The notes beneath the pieces are model-generated. The model searched no databases and was not told the origin of the DNA. It saw nothing but the letters and a program-made list of their open reading frames with translations. Below are positions 1 to 11,780 of a stretch of DNA of 34,886 nt, in pieces (position 1 is the stretch's first letter; each line of letters begins with the position of its first letter). Position numbers and translations under genes: made by a program. Source of the DNA: Plakobranchus ocellatus (lineage: Eukaryota; Mollusca; Gastropoda; Plakobranchidae); the NCBI GenBank assembly GCA_019648995.1, contig BLXT01003182.1:147802-182687 (forward strand). The letters run 5' to 3'.

Positions 1-1293
1 TCTTTTTTCCAAGTAGAGTTTCTTAGAGATTAATTTGATACCAAATATTTTGGGCAAAGGCCCAACCTATCCCTTTCCAACCCAATGCGACCTAATGCAA
101 CATACACCCCTCCAGCCTAATGCAACTTAATGTGCCCTTATGTGTCTCCCATTGCCTTGTTGTTTTCTATTGCCAATAGTAACAAAGTCTCGAGGTCAAC
201 GTTACTTGAATATAATTTTGCATATTTTGTGAGATTTGAGCTCTTATGTAAAGAAAACCGCATATTTTTAGCTCTTTCTGTTATTAAATGAAGGGAAAGT
301 AAAAATGCCCCATTTGATAATTCGAAATCAAATTTTGTTCCCCTGCTGTTTTTTGACATTTGTAGCTTTAGTAGCGTTTCAATTGCTTTAATCGCTTTTT
401 ATTGAAGATTTTTTGGAATAAAATGATGAATCTTATGCAAAATAAATGAGGATAACCAGCAAATACCTCTGAAAAAAGTCATGGTTACATTGGCAGCAAG
501 TCAACCTAGGCCCAGATTTAATCTACACCTAGAGTCTCGATCTGGGTCTTTCCAAGACCACGAATAAATGTCTCGAAGCTGAAACTTTTGAAATTATAAA
601 CATTGGCTCATTCCTTTTCACAATTTTGTTCCTTCCCTTTATTTCCCTTTCTGCCCATGTTTTATTTCAATGAAATACACACAAAAAAATTTCACATCAG
701 CTATTTCTAAGTGTTAAAATTAAAGCAAGGAAAAACAAAGAGTGAAATTTTGTTGGTTTATGAGTTTTTTCTTGAAAAAAGTTTTATTTTCCCCCCACAG
801 ATGCAAACGTTTTCTGAAAGTTCATTATTTTTCTAAATTGTGATATTTTTTCCTCATTAAAAAATTCGGTTTGCAAATTTTAAGAAGTCATTTAAAAAAA
901 GAAATTATGTTTTTCATAAGACTTACATCCCCTGGCTTAAGCACCAGCTTATAATGGTGAAGTTGCTACTTAGCCATCAAAACTAGTACTCATAGTACAC
1001 TATAAGTAATTTAAAACCTCCACCCCTTACAAGCATGAAAATAAAAGGATGACATACACAAGCTTTAAACAAGTTCATTTCACAAGTTAGTGAGAGGATT
1101 ACAGGAAAAACTTCAGCCCAATTTGCTGGTTGTAACAGCTTGTCAACAAAGGCTTGAATAAGAGTTCAAAGGTAAACTGTTAAATACCCTGGGTCTGAGT
1201 CAGTTAAGAATCTTTATTTGTTGATTTTGTAAGCAGAGAGGTCAATATTTATAGAAAGAGCAAAAAAAGTTTTAAAAACTTGATAGGCAATAC
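1..1293. other. CEP131 intron, no exon seen
   Basis: AT-rich sequence downstream of the exon 14 donor on the minus strand. No segment resembles the CEP131 residues expected next, and the small open frames have no recognisable similarity. Near 92-135 the phrase CTAATGCAAC recurs a few times, a trivial repeat. Confidence 0.6.
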
Positions 1294-1390
1294 CTTGATT
1301 TTCTTGGTTTTATCTTCAATCCATTTCTCACGCCTCAGTTTCTCTGCTGCCGCATGGACTTCCTTCAACTTGGACATTTCAATGGAGTGG
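1294..1390 (-). CDS. CEP131: CEP131 coding exon 14 (last in window)
   Basis: A 97-base exon with acceptor TTTACAATTCCAG and donor GTATTG. It reads HSIEMSKLKEVHAAAEKLRR then EKWIEDKTKKIK, matching human LEIKKLKELMSATEKARREKWISEKTKKIK. The donor shows the gene continues leftward. I see no further CEP131 exon in 1-1293, so the remaining C-terminal coiled coil (about 350 residues in human) is outside. Confidence 0.94.
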
Positions 1391-2507
1391 CTGGAATTGT
1401 AAAGAGCAAATATTTTTTAAAAGGTGTCAAAAAAGAATGAAAAGGCACCAAACTAAAAAAATAAAGAAATTTTTGGCAGTGAATTTCATTAGCTAATTGA
1501 ATCATGCAAAGGAAAAGAGAATATTATATCTGAAAAAGTCTTAGCCAAACAAGGGCTAAATTATTAATTTCATAAATATTATATTGTTGCCTGCCGATAA
1601 TACCCATGTAAATTCAAAATCACTGATATAGAAATTTTCACATCATTTGAAAGCTTTTATAAAGGTACATCTGATGAAAAACATTTCAATTAAAAATATC
1701 GTTGCTGCAACTGAAGTTAACTAAATTACTCTGAAGAAATCATTTTAAGCATGAACTAATACTGCTGTAAGTCTACATAGATGTGCTGCTGATAAAATGG
1801 GTTATGAATTTCTCCCGTTAATATTGCTGTAACTCTTCTCACACCATTGCCTTACTAAAGAATTATAGATTTCCCTATGTTCACCACATTCCTTTCAGAC
1901 CTGATATCCACTGTGTATAACTTAAATCACTTTCTGATCAAAATATGTCTCTTTAAAACCTTAAAGATTCAATGGTTTGACAAAATAACCCCTCAGGATA
2001 TGCACAAAAGATCAGAGAAAGCTCCAATACACACAGAGATTACAAGAAGGAATAGAGATATATAAAGTACATATAGATAATACACCCAAACAGGAGAGTA
2101 AGAATGAGTTTGAGATGGAACCCCTTGGGATCATATCCAGACGAAGACTAAGGCAGAGTAAAAGCTATTGTCAAGATCTGCAAGAAACTAGAGAAAGTAC
2201 CACAGGACAGACAAATGACAGCATTGGTATAGCCAGGTAATTTTCAAAAACTTTTCAAAATCACTGTTTTCCTCTATTCTGGTGGTGCTAAATTGAGTTG
2301 AAATGCCTTTGATCAACATTTTTAAAATAAATGTCCCTTAAAACACACCTCCCAAACTTTTCAGTATTATGAAGATGCATGAACTGGTGTGAGATGAAAC
2401 ATTTCAATGCACAACTGTGCTGTTGTTTTTTTCCCTCAATAAGTTTAAGGTGGTGCTTGTCTATAGTCAATACTTCAAGGCAAAAGACAGCACATTTATT
2501 TAATCAC

Positions 2508-2614
2508 CTTTCTTCAATAGCCTTAATTTTCTCCTGGTACTTCTTGTCAACAACTTTAAGTTCTGTGACCACTTTCTCACACTTTTCGCTGAGGTTTTTC
2601 TTATCATCGATCAG
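2508..2614 (-). CDS. CEP131: CEP131 coding exon 13 (coiled coil)
   Basis: A 107-base exon with acceptor TTTTCTCCTCAG and donor GTGATT. It reads LIDDKKNLSEKCEKVVTELK and ends KAIEE plus two bases. It aligns with human LIDDKKVLSEKCEAVVAELK, the strongest identity block in the gene. Confidence 0.95.
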
Positions 2615-3008
2615 CTGAGGAGAAAAGCAGACAAATCCTTAGGTCATCCATTTATCATCAAATTGCTGAAGCACAAAAAAACAAAAAAACAGAGGGAGAG
2701 CAAAGGATAGAGTTTAGCAATTTTCTTTTTGACTAAACGGTCAGGAAAAACTAAATCATTTTCAGCTGAATGGAAACAAACAAAAACAGCAGCACATAAC
2801 TTTTTAGTTTTGTTTTAACATCAATCAGCTTAAAAGAAACCAGCAATTCTTTTTACCCAAATCCAAGTATTTTTTATGTATTAAGTGTAGTTTCTTTGTC
2901 AATACGATGTAAAAGTTTTATTTCTAGGCTTATTAAAAAACGAGGTTTTAGCAAACATGTAAACAAATTTTTTTTTTAATAATTGCACCCCAGGTAACAA
3001 ATGCATAC

Positions 3009-3134
3009 TTGATCAATAAAGGAAAGGTGCCTTTTGATGGCTTCCTCATATTCCTCTTTCTGCACATCAAGCCTTTTCTTCATTTCTTTTTCTGTCTCTC
3101 TGGCATGACGAATAGTCAGCTCTCGCTGCTGGTT
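3009..3134 (-). CDS. CEP131: CEP131 coding exon 12 (coiled coil)
   Basis: A 126-base, 42-residue exon with acceptor TTATTTCTTAG and donor GTATGC. It starts NQQRELTIRHARETEKEM and ends AIKRHLSFIDQ, matching human QQRDLTARRVKETEKA and TIQRHLAFIDQ. It is a highly charged helix with heptad-like spacing. Confidence 0.94.
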
Positions 3135-3158
3135 CTAAGAAATAAAAAATAAATATTC

Positions 3159-3230
3159 AATGACAATAACAAGTGCTGTTTTATTAAAAATGACAATAAC
3201 AAGTGCTGTGTTCTTAAAAATGACATGATC
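3159..3230. repeat. 30-bp tandem repeat, about 2.4 copies
   Basis: Unit AATGACAATAACAAGTGCTG plus 10 bases occurs at 3159-3188 and 3189-3218 with two differences, then a partial third copy (AATGACATGATC). It lies in the intron just upstream (gene sense) of CEP131 exon 12 and is a local slippage duplication. Confidence 0.85.
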
Positions 3231-4372
3231 AAAAATAAGATCAGCAAGAATAATCATAAACAAATTATGGTTACATGTTTGTTGACATAATTATACAAGG
3301 GCAGTATTCACTTGATATTTAGACATGTTGTAGCCCAATATTACAATAACAGCTTGTAACTGGAGAGTGTTGGCTGTTTTGCAAACAGTAAAAAGCCTCC
3401 AGGCCTTGGATGATGAACAAGTACCCAGTTGACACAAATGTCCCTCCCAGTGATCTTAGACTTGAACTTTAAACAGATGGTTTCTATGGTTTCAGAGTGA
3501 GTTAACATAGGCAGCCTAGTCAATTGAATAAGAAAGAGCAATTGGGTTGCCTTTGTGTTTTTGATATACATGTGTGGTTTTGGTATTTTCTATTATATTT
3601 CAGTATTCAAAGCAATTCGGACCTCATTTCATAAAAAGACTGTAGTAGGTGACAGCCCTTCTCTTGTCAAACCAGAGATAACGCATCATCTTAGCTTTGA
3701 GCAAATGAAATTGCATGCCATTTCGGTTTGTCAGAGCATGAACTGATATGAATTTTAATGTGTTTAAATCTTGCACATAACTTTCTTCCTAGCACACACT
3801 TTTGGTCATTGTAGAGAAAAAAACATCATAAGTCTAAGAGTAAATCTTTAACTCTGGTTTCTAGATTATCAGAATTTATTAGAAGACCGAATTCTTTTCC
3901 TTTGCAAAAATGAAAAAAAAAAAAATACAGGCCAATTGGTCACCACATGGTTTAAAAAAAAAAAAAGCTTAATGATTAGGCATTATTCAAGATTTGTTTT
4001 CAAAAACAAAAACAAAACAATCAAAAAAAAAATTGCAACAACCATCGGAAACAAACATAACGTCACGCTCATTCCACATTTGCCTACTATGTCAGTTTTG
4101 AGGGAGTTTTGTTTTTTTTCTTTATAATATTCTCCAGCCTTTTCTGCACCTTCTACAATAATTCTTGACTAGTTTCATTCCTGTAATCCATGCTTTTAAC
4201 ACATATGTATCATAGTAAGTGTGGTGATATAGTTTTTCTTAGTTTTCTCAAAACCACCAAAAGTGACATGGGCAAGAGTGGAATGAGCGTGATGATAATA
4301 AGCATATAATCTTTAGCTGCATCATTTGAATGGAAGAGGAATCTTTTGTCCAGCAGCAAACTGGCAACTCAC

Positions 4373-4600
4373 CAAAGCCTTCTGCAGCATGGAGACTGTT
4401 CTCTGCTTCTCATCTAGCTCAAGACGCTGTGACAACATGGCATTGGTGACTTCACTGGCAGTTACTTGTGCCTGCTCTATCTGAGCAACCTCATCTGCAG
4501 AGGGCACAAGAGGAGCTGAGAGAGGAATCTCAGGGGCATTACCGCCAGCGGCTGCGGTAGTTGCCTGTGCCATAAGACCTTCATTCATGCGGCTGATTTC
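4373..4600 (-). CDS. CEP131: CEP131 coding exon 11
   Basis: A 228-base, 76-residue exon with acceptor GCATGGCAG and donor GTGAGT, phase 0 at both ends. An Ala/Pro-rich linker is followed by VTNAMLSQRLELDEKQRTVS and MLQKAL, the start of the main coiled coil (human VSTSVMRLKLEVEEKKQAML). Confidence 0.93.
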
Positions 4601-5385
4601 CTGCCATGCAACAAGTGAGAGTGTAATATTTACACAAGGATAAATAATCAGCATGAAAAGCTTTGCCTGCAAGCATTGGCATTAATGTCTTTCCATACTT
4701 CTTAATTCGTATCTCCCACAATACTTGCTTTGAAGGCTATTTCTCCTTACCCAAATCGGATTCAACATCTTCTCCGTTTGTTTTCTTTTTTCTCTTCTTC
4801 AATTACAAAAAAAAAACCTCACTCTATTTCTACTCAATTTTAAGGGAGTGCTATTACCTTGAACCTGTATGTTGAGCCAGGTTTGGTGATTAGCAATTTT
4901 CACATAATTACAGCAAAAATAAGACCAAATGGTTTTGAAGTTTGTGCTTCAAAATCCAAGATCGTGGCACTACCATTGCAATTATGATAAAAGACAATTA
5001 AAAGAAAAGAGAGATTTTCTCAGTTGACAAGGGCAAATTCATAAACAAATGTTCAAAATCATTATCTTGAATGATAAAAGCAAAAAACTCCCCCCCCCCC
5101 CCAAAAAAAAAAGGAAAAAAAATAATAAAGAAGAAAGTTACAGAGATAATGCTTTTCAAAGGAAACAAATGCCAAATGTGGATCCATTCCCTATATTAGT
5201 GAATCTGAAAAAAAAAAGGTGAGTTAAATATTTATTTAAAAAGCATAATTACACAAACTTCATTTGGAATTTTAAAATATATAACTAGATTTTTATACTA
5301 TGCTCCACAAAGTATCCAGAGCTTGAACTAATTAAAAATTCATTCATGAAACAGAAAGAATAATGAAGTCTTTCCTCACACTCAC

Positions 5386-5570
5386 TGTATCAATCTCACT
5401 GAGGCGATCAGTGACCTGAACTTCATCCAAAAAATTGATGATACTCTTCAGTTTATCACCTGTGAGGAATCCACTCTTTGACAGGGCCTCTTTGCTGGAG
5501 TTGAGTTTTTGCAAGTTTTCTGCCGTCAGGTTAGATCCAGGTTCATCCTCCACTTTATCCAAATCATCCA
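5386..5570 (-). CDS. CEP131: CEP131 coding exon 10
   Basis: A 185-base exon with acceptor TTTTTTCAACAG and donor GTGAGT. It completes a split codon, then reads DDLDKVEDEPGSNLTAENLQK and later LKSIINFLDEV. These are direct counterparts of SSLTADNLEKF and LQSIMSFLDEM in human CEP131, among the best anchors in the gene. It exits in phase 0. Confidence 0.93.
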
Positions 5571-6669
5571 CTGTTGAAAAAAGCCATTACATGATTGATT
5601 TGCCTGGTTAGTTTAGGATGCAAAGTTTTAAATAACTGACTTGACATGCTTGAATTGCCCTCAGCATCACAGTGTAATATAATTTTTAGACAATGAATAT
5701 GTAGTACTCATATGAGTATGAATGGTGATAATTTTTTGAGAATTTTATATGTTTCTTAACCATTGTGCTTATTGTTCTTGAGCCTATGGCTTATCTGTCA
5801 TATAAATTTAATTATCCAATTTTACAAGGAGACAAAGCATCTGGGAAGAAGGTGGTCCCAAAAAGAATTAATAAAATCAACATAATACAGAATATACGAT
5901 CACCCCGAAAATTATTGCAAGAGCTACATGATATTCTCAGCAACAACAACAAAAAAAAAAAAACCAAAAAAAAAACGACAGCCTAAAAATCTTTATAGGA
6001 AAATTGAAATGAAAAATAGCTCTTTGACAACAGCAACAATATTACAAACAATTTTCAAAAAACTGTCATGAACCCATAAAAAAATTATTTTTATTCTTTT
6101 TTTTTTTTTTAACCTTGGCCAGTCTGATAAGACTTGCATTCTACAACAGAGAAATAAAAAACACTTTTTCTTTGGCATAAACACTTACTCAATTCTGAAT
6201 TTTCCCAAAGCTTGTTGATGGAGGCATGACAATGATGACTGAACAATTTGGTATCAAGAAAAAGCAAGGATATAGGCCTCTAGGTTATTCGTCAGTTTGC
6301 ATCATCCTCCAACCCTCAGGAGCAGCACTTTAGGTCTTACAAACCACTACAGAATTTTACAGACTATGGTTTCATTCACCTAGGTAAGGCCTCAGAACTT
6401 CTAGTTCCAATACTTTTCATGTAATGTTAAAATCATTGTCTGCGTAACTACCATAGGGGCTAAACTTCATGATGCTTTTTTTAGAAACAACAGATGCAGG
6501 CCAGCCCTTTTTTGGTTATTACTAAATTGTACAAAAAGTTCAAGCTAAGGAACTCAAAGAAATCTGTACAAATCCTGCGGGTGCTTAAAACTAGCAAAAG
6601 TTTGAGATTTTTTAAAAGAAAAATCCAGCTTTTTATAAGAACCACTAAGTGGAAAAAAAAAAAACATAC

Positions 6670-6838
6670 ACCATGAGTGCTTTTTCTCTGTCCGCGCTGA
6701 CAAGAAATTTTCTTCCTCTTCTAACTTTTTCAAAGTGCTGTACAGATCTTCAAGAGTTGTGCGTGTATTTGCCTCTGTGGCTTTGTCAGTCCCTGTCACT
6801 GTAAGCTCAGCATCTTCTTGGCCTTTATCACTGGCTCT
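6670..6838 (-). CDS. CEP131: CEP131 coding exon 9
   Basis: A 169-base exon reading RASDKGQEDAELTV, then TLEDLYSTLKKLEEEENFL and ending EKKHSW plus one base. The TLEDLYSTLKKLEEE helix matches the PLEELLHTLQLLEKE region of human CEP131. Two overlapping donors exist; the one at 6668-6669 (GTATGT) keeps frame with exon 10, so it is preferred. Confidence 0.88.
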
Positions 6839-7377
6839 CTGAGGATTATTTATTTTTAAAGTTTGATCATTTAGCAAAATTAACAATTATAGTAGACAAT
6901 AAGTAAGTTTCTCCCCTAAAATAATTTTTTTTATAAAAACAAAATCATTATTTCTTGAAAGTATTGGTCACTTTGAGATAGGTCACACTTTTCAGATCCA
7001 ACATTTTAAGGACTGACCCTTGCAATGTATGGTAGAGATATGATGATGAAAAGTTGAAAGATATATACTTGAGTCAGACGCTACACGTGTAACCCTTTTG
7101 ATAAAAAGGAAATAGAAGCTTTTTGTGCTACTTCACACTGCTTTTTTCAAACAGTTAAAAACTCAAAATCTTGGCACAGAATTCAAGTATCTTTACCCAG
7201 CTAGCACCATTGCCAAGCTTGTTTAATGCATTTTGTGGCTGTATCAGTGGTCAAAATGCAACTTCTGACTCATTTGGATCTAAAAGTTATTGAAACACTT
7301 CAGATTAACAACAGTAAGGCAAGAAAAATCAACTTTGCAGTGAAAACATTTTAGAAAGTCAATTTTGAAAGACTCAC

Positions 7378-7635
7378 TTGGGACCCTTGAGGAGCTTGAG
7401 AATCTTTGCTTTCTCTGGCTGAATGTTCAGGACTGTGCGCTAGAATTTCCTTGCCCATAGAAACAGGGAGGCGCTTTGAGATCACAGAAGAAGAGGTTCC
7501 ATTTGATGGCTTGTTTTTCTTGCTGCCAAAAGAAGGGTTTTTCGTAACCTTACCACTGGCTTGCAAAAATTTCACCTCCTCCTCAGCAACCTTCTTCACT
7601 TCATTTTTCCTTTCCTCTCGTTTTTTCTGCAATTC
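7378..7635 (-). CDS. CEP131: CEP131 coding exon 8
   Basis: A 258-base, 86-residue exon with acceptor ACAATTTTAG and donor GTGAGT, phase 0 at both ends. It begins ELQKKREERKNEVKK, continuing the charged helix (human ELQQKR). It then turns into a low-complexity Ser/Lys-rich linker ending SQAPQGSQ. Only the first 25 or so residues are conserved. Confidence 0.9.
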
Positions 7636-9128
7636 CTAAAATTGTTAAAATGAAACAAATCAGATAGTTAAAAAAAAATTGTCAGCAAAACTGATTTTAA
7701 GTTTATGGTATTTGAGCCCTGGGCAATAGAAATTTCATAACTTGCGCCCCAATGTGTGACAATTTGAAAGATAGCATTTTCCTGAAGAAGAAGAAGAATT
7801 TCAAACATTCAAAAAAGTACCATGAACTTACACTTGATTCGACAAAACTCAGCAGTTTGAGTAAAAGTAGCTTTAGATGAGCCAGACTGTATAGAGAATT
7901 ATTAAAATCTGTTAGCATAAAAGTGAGGTATGTTTATGTGTGTGTCAGTTCGTTTAGGGTGTTGCTGAAAGTGAGTACAATGGCTGCAGTGTAGTGTAAA
8001 AAATTAGCATCGGGGCTAAATTGGTGTGAGTCAGAGAAATACTTCGTGGTTAGGAGTGAGAAAAGCATGCTTGAAGGCTCATGGGAGCAGAAGTAGGGCA
8101 GTTTTTCAGAAGCACCTGAAAGAAAGAGTCTATCTCTTTTTGTGATAATTTTCTAGCATGACTGACTGGAGCACTTATAAAGGTGAGAGAGAGAACCTTT
8201 TGTGTAACTAGATAGGCGAAAAGAATTAATAAAAGGTATTAATAGCTTTAAATTGAAGATATTACTATCTGCATCATGGATTCTAAGATTTTAAAGATAA
8301 CCTTATCTGAATGATTGATCTTTGACATTATATTTTAAAATAATAATTTCATAAGATTATTCTAACTATTGATAAATATGGGTTTTCAGGTTTTGATCAA
8401 CATATGAGGACCAATAGCCAATAAGAAAAGAGAAAAGAAATGAAAGGACAGCCTAGAGAGATGGACAAGCCACAGTGTAACTTGTAAGGAAAGTAGTCTC
8501 CAGACTTTTTAAAATTATTTGTGAGAACATAACTCTAGGCCAAAAATAGAGAGTGTGCCCTGAATTTGTGAACACACCTAGGAGTCTGACTGCGATTGAC
8601 AGTTTTTAAAAATATATTCACAAATAAGTCAGGAGCTCACGTAGTGAGAGCTGCAATTAAATTACCACAAGCTTTATGGGTAGCAGACTTGAGGGTTGTG
8701 AGATTATACCAACACAGAAAAGAAACTGAATCATACATCGATATCTCAAGACATATTGATTTAGGAATAAATACTTACTTATTTAGATACATTTTGGCCT
8801 GTACTACTATCACTGTGCTTTTGAATCTATGAGTATTGTGAAAATTTTTTCTCTTGAAGCATTATATTTAATGTAATACACTAATTGAACTGTGGTGACC
8901 AATAAAAATGGTTAAGTTTGTCGTAGTTCTGTTAATCTAGCTACCTGTGTTGTTCCCTACACTTTGGCCAGCTAACAATACATTTAGAATATTGCTGATA
9001 AATGTGCAGATCTCACATAATCATCATTCAGTGCTTATCCATTATAGAACATTGCATCCCTGATTGACTATCTATGCAAATCTCTATCTTGTATCATCCT
9101 ACATTTTTAGCTACATCAAATAACTATG

Positions 9129-9380
9129 ATGAAGAGTGGTGGCTCATCTGGTAGGGCACTGAACCACCAAATCAAAGGTCCAAGGTTCGAATTCCAATCC
9201 AAGCCAAGTTAATTTTTCCTTGCTCCTCTGTGTCCACCCAGCACTATATGGCTAGCTAGGTCTCTTAAGACCTGCTAAAAGTAAAGGTGGCAAGGAAAGT
9301 GATAAAAAACTACCTCATAATGCCGCATGCCAAGAACAATCAGGACCCTCTCTTGGACTAAGCGTAGCATCCACTTTACG
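9129..9380 (+). mobile_element. tRNA-derived SINE with target-site duplication
   Basis: A 252-bp element whose head carries RNA polymerase III promoter boxes. The A-box-like TGGCTCATCTGG lies at 9140-9151 and the B-box GGTTCGAATTC at 9184-9194, with tRNA-like spacing. The 8-bp sequence TAACTATG stands directly before (9121-9128) and after (9381-9388), a good target-site duplication. The body after the tRNA-like head (about 9205-9380) is not recognised. There is no poly(A) tail, so the 3' end may be recognised by a partner LINE in another way. It sits in the CEP131 intron between exons 7 and 8, opposite to the gene. The family is not assigned. Confidence 0.82.
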
Positions 9381-10053
9381 TAACTATGTTCTTAAATGCA
9401 TCTTGAATAATCTTAACATGATATCTGTAGGCTTTTTTCACTTAGGTTTCTTTTGCTGCACCTTTCAAAATATTTTTTCCCTAACTCCTGTTTCTTTTGG
9501 GAAGTCCTGAATATTTAAATTTCTATTCATTGATAATGTTTGCATTGCTACTTCTTTTCCTACCCACTCATTTCGTCCGATGTTTGCACATGGCAATACA
9601 ACATTTTCAAAGCTGATGTCCTTTCTTGTGCTCTTGTTCTGTGTTTTAGTTTAACAGACTTGCTGTTGGAAGATATAACAGCCATTAAAACTAATTGGCT
9701 ATATTTGGGCATTTTTTCCTCTCTGCAATGATACATACTTTGCGGTTGTTGTTAGCCTTTTTGTAATTGATAAAATGCATAATTGATGGTAATTGCCAGT
9801 TCAAAAATAAACTTTGAGCCAGCCAACCCTTAAATGTGCCGTTTATAAGTGGAGTTAGTGCTGGATCAAGCAGAAGCCAATGAGGATGCATTGACTTCCA
9901 GGCATTACTGTGAGGAAATGCATTTTAAAGCTGTTCAAAATAAAACCAAAAGGTATTTTCTAGTTTCAAAGATTGGCCTAAACTGGAGCAAACTTTAATT
10001 TTTGCCCATAATTGTAAAGCTGTGTTATTTATGATCATCATCATCAGGTGCCT

Positions 10054-10172
10054 NNNNNNNNNNNNNNNNNNNNNNNNNNNNNNNNNNNNNNNNNNNNNNN
10101 NNNNNNNNNNNNNNNNNNNNNNNNNNNNNNNNNNNNNNNNNNNNNNNNNNNNNNNNNNNNNNNNNNNNNNNN
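10054..10172. other. Assembly gap (119 N)
   Basis: A run of N between unrelated AT-rich flanks. The left flank ends in a short ATCATC repeat. The true gap size is unknown. It lies in an intron, so the CEP131 model is not affected. Confidence 0.99.
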
Positions 10173-10342
10173 TATAGTCAATGAAACATAGGTATATTTA
10201 TGATCATATGAGCAAAATCAGTATTATTTTCTCTGATATGCTTATTTATCCTTGATCTGTACAAAATAGTGTTAGCCGAAAGGTAAAAACAGTTGTGATT
10301 GAATCTGAGAGATTTATCAGGTCAGTCTGTCAGTTTTCTTGA

Positions 10343-10388
10343 GGTATCATTCAGTTAAATTATTAGGTATCATTCAGTCAAATTATTA
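10343..10388. repeat. 23-bp tandem duplication
   Basis: GGTATCATTCAGTTAAATTA plus TTA (10343-10365) is repeated at 10366-10388 with one difference. Confidence 0.9.
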
Positions 10389-11469
10389 GGTTAAATCAGG
10401 TCATCATTTGGCCCTCTTCATAACTACTTAAATTCAGTTCTACAGCTTCATCATATTCTTGAGTCAAGTACCTCTGATGTGATTGTAATTGTATAAAGGT
10501 ATTAAATAATGCTTACAAAGATTTATCAATTTCAATTAGCATCATTTATGCTTCTTTAGGGTACAGCCCATATTATCCCACTGTAAGCCATTGAAACCTA
10601 CTGTCCCTTACACTATTAAGAAAAAGAATTATTTTGCAAAAAAAAGACCCTATGCAATCTAAAATAAATGTAAATTTAAATGGCATTTATAAAACCAAAA
10701 TTCTCATTTGGACAGGAATCATAAATGTTCTTGTGTATGGTACTTTTTTGATGGTCTCGAAGACAAATTGTGATTGTCTTTTGTGCAAAGCCTCAGATAT
10801 GTGTTTCATATGCCGAACAAAAACCAGGGGTTCTTCATCAATTTTCAATCTTTATAGACATCAAACAATTCAAGCTATGATGATCTCAGTCTGTGTGCAA
10901 GTCCTGTGTTTACAAACCCCATAAACTCAATAAACACCACCCCCTCCTCCGATGAAGCTTACATACATAGCTGTCTATTTTTCAATCAAATCTTTTGATG
11001 AAGGCTCCCAACCTTCCCTCAGCACTCAGGTGTCACTAGCATACCTTGACTACACTTTAAAATCTGGTCACGTCCCCAATTGCCAATGACATCTCCTGAC
11101 TAAGGCGGGAGCATGGAAGGCCTTGACCACATCACTGACAGACACTTACATGTTTTAACTGAGATGTGATATCAACCAGGATCCTCAGTCCTTCAGTCTC
11201 ACCCCTTATGTCAGGGGGTGACTTTGTAAGAGAGGGACTGGTTTGTTTCAAAAGAAACTTTTAGTTAGGGAAGCTACCAAAGGATTAGCCAACAGTATTC
11301 AATTGCATATAAAAAAAGATATTATATTGACACAATTTTGCGCCAAAACTTCAAAGATTTGACAACTTTTGGCTCGAGAAAAAATCCAGAGTGACCAAAG
11401 TTCAGTTATTGGAAAAAATCCTTTCGATTCAGATTAACTGAATATGTACATTTTTTAAATTTAAATTAA

Positions 11470-11585
11470 ATGGCAACAACTGTAGTAGCTGTAGCAGCAG
11501 CAGTAGCAGTAGTACAATAGTGACAGCCACAGCAGCAACAGTAGTATTAGTGGGGTGGTGGTAACAGAGGTAGTAGCAACAAAAG
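11470..11585. repeat. Degenerate trinucleotide tract (GTA/GCA type)
   Basis: Impure repeats of GTA, GCA and GTG triplets. A similar tract lies at 17475-17640 and its complementary-strand equivalent at 26095-26150. No protein reading is supported. Confidence 0.8.
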
Positions 11586-11648
11586 CCTCAAGAATACCTT
11601 AATATATTATCTGTAATTATTGTGACTTCAGAAAAAAAAAAATCTTAC

Positions 11649-11780
11649 TTGTATAGCTTGCTGCCTTGCCTCTTTCGCTTTATCCTCCCTTGCTTTTTTC
11701 CTTTCTGCAGCTGTCTTTATTTCCAACTCCCCAGCATTCATAGACTGGGCCAACTCAGATTGAACTATTTGCTCATGTTC
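11649..11780 (-). CDS. CEP131: CEP131 coding exon 7
   Basis: A 132-base, 44-residue exon with acceptor GTTTACCAG and donor GTAAGA, phase 0 at both ends. It reads EHEQIVQSELAQ through ERKKAREDKAKEARQQAIQ, a charged helix matching the RRKAREEKARQARRAAIQ block that follows the IQ motif in human CEP131. Confidence 0.92.

Larger units (their letters stand above)
7636..11648. other. CEP131 intron 7, holds SINE, small repeats and the N gap
   Basis: A 4-kb intron. Besides the SINE (9129-9380) it holds a 23-bp tandem duplication (10343-10388), a run of N and a degenerate trinucleotide tract (11470-11585). Open frames of 60-96 codons here (for example 8596-8832 and 10634-10924) show no family motif, and I do not call them genes. 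Confidence 0.6.

Noticed and set aside
8596-8832. 78-codon open frame
   Set aside because: AT-rich intronic sequence on the strand opposite CEP131, with no motif.
9691-9891. 66-codon minus-strand open frame in CEP131 intron 7
   Set aside because: No counterpart in CEP131, no acceptor or donor that fits phase, and exons 7 and 8 already join in frame.
10634-10924. 96-codon open frame with several cysteines
   Set aside because: It is intronic, has no splice context, no regular cysteine spacing and no similarity I recognise.
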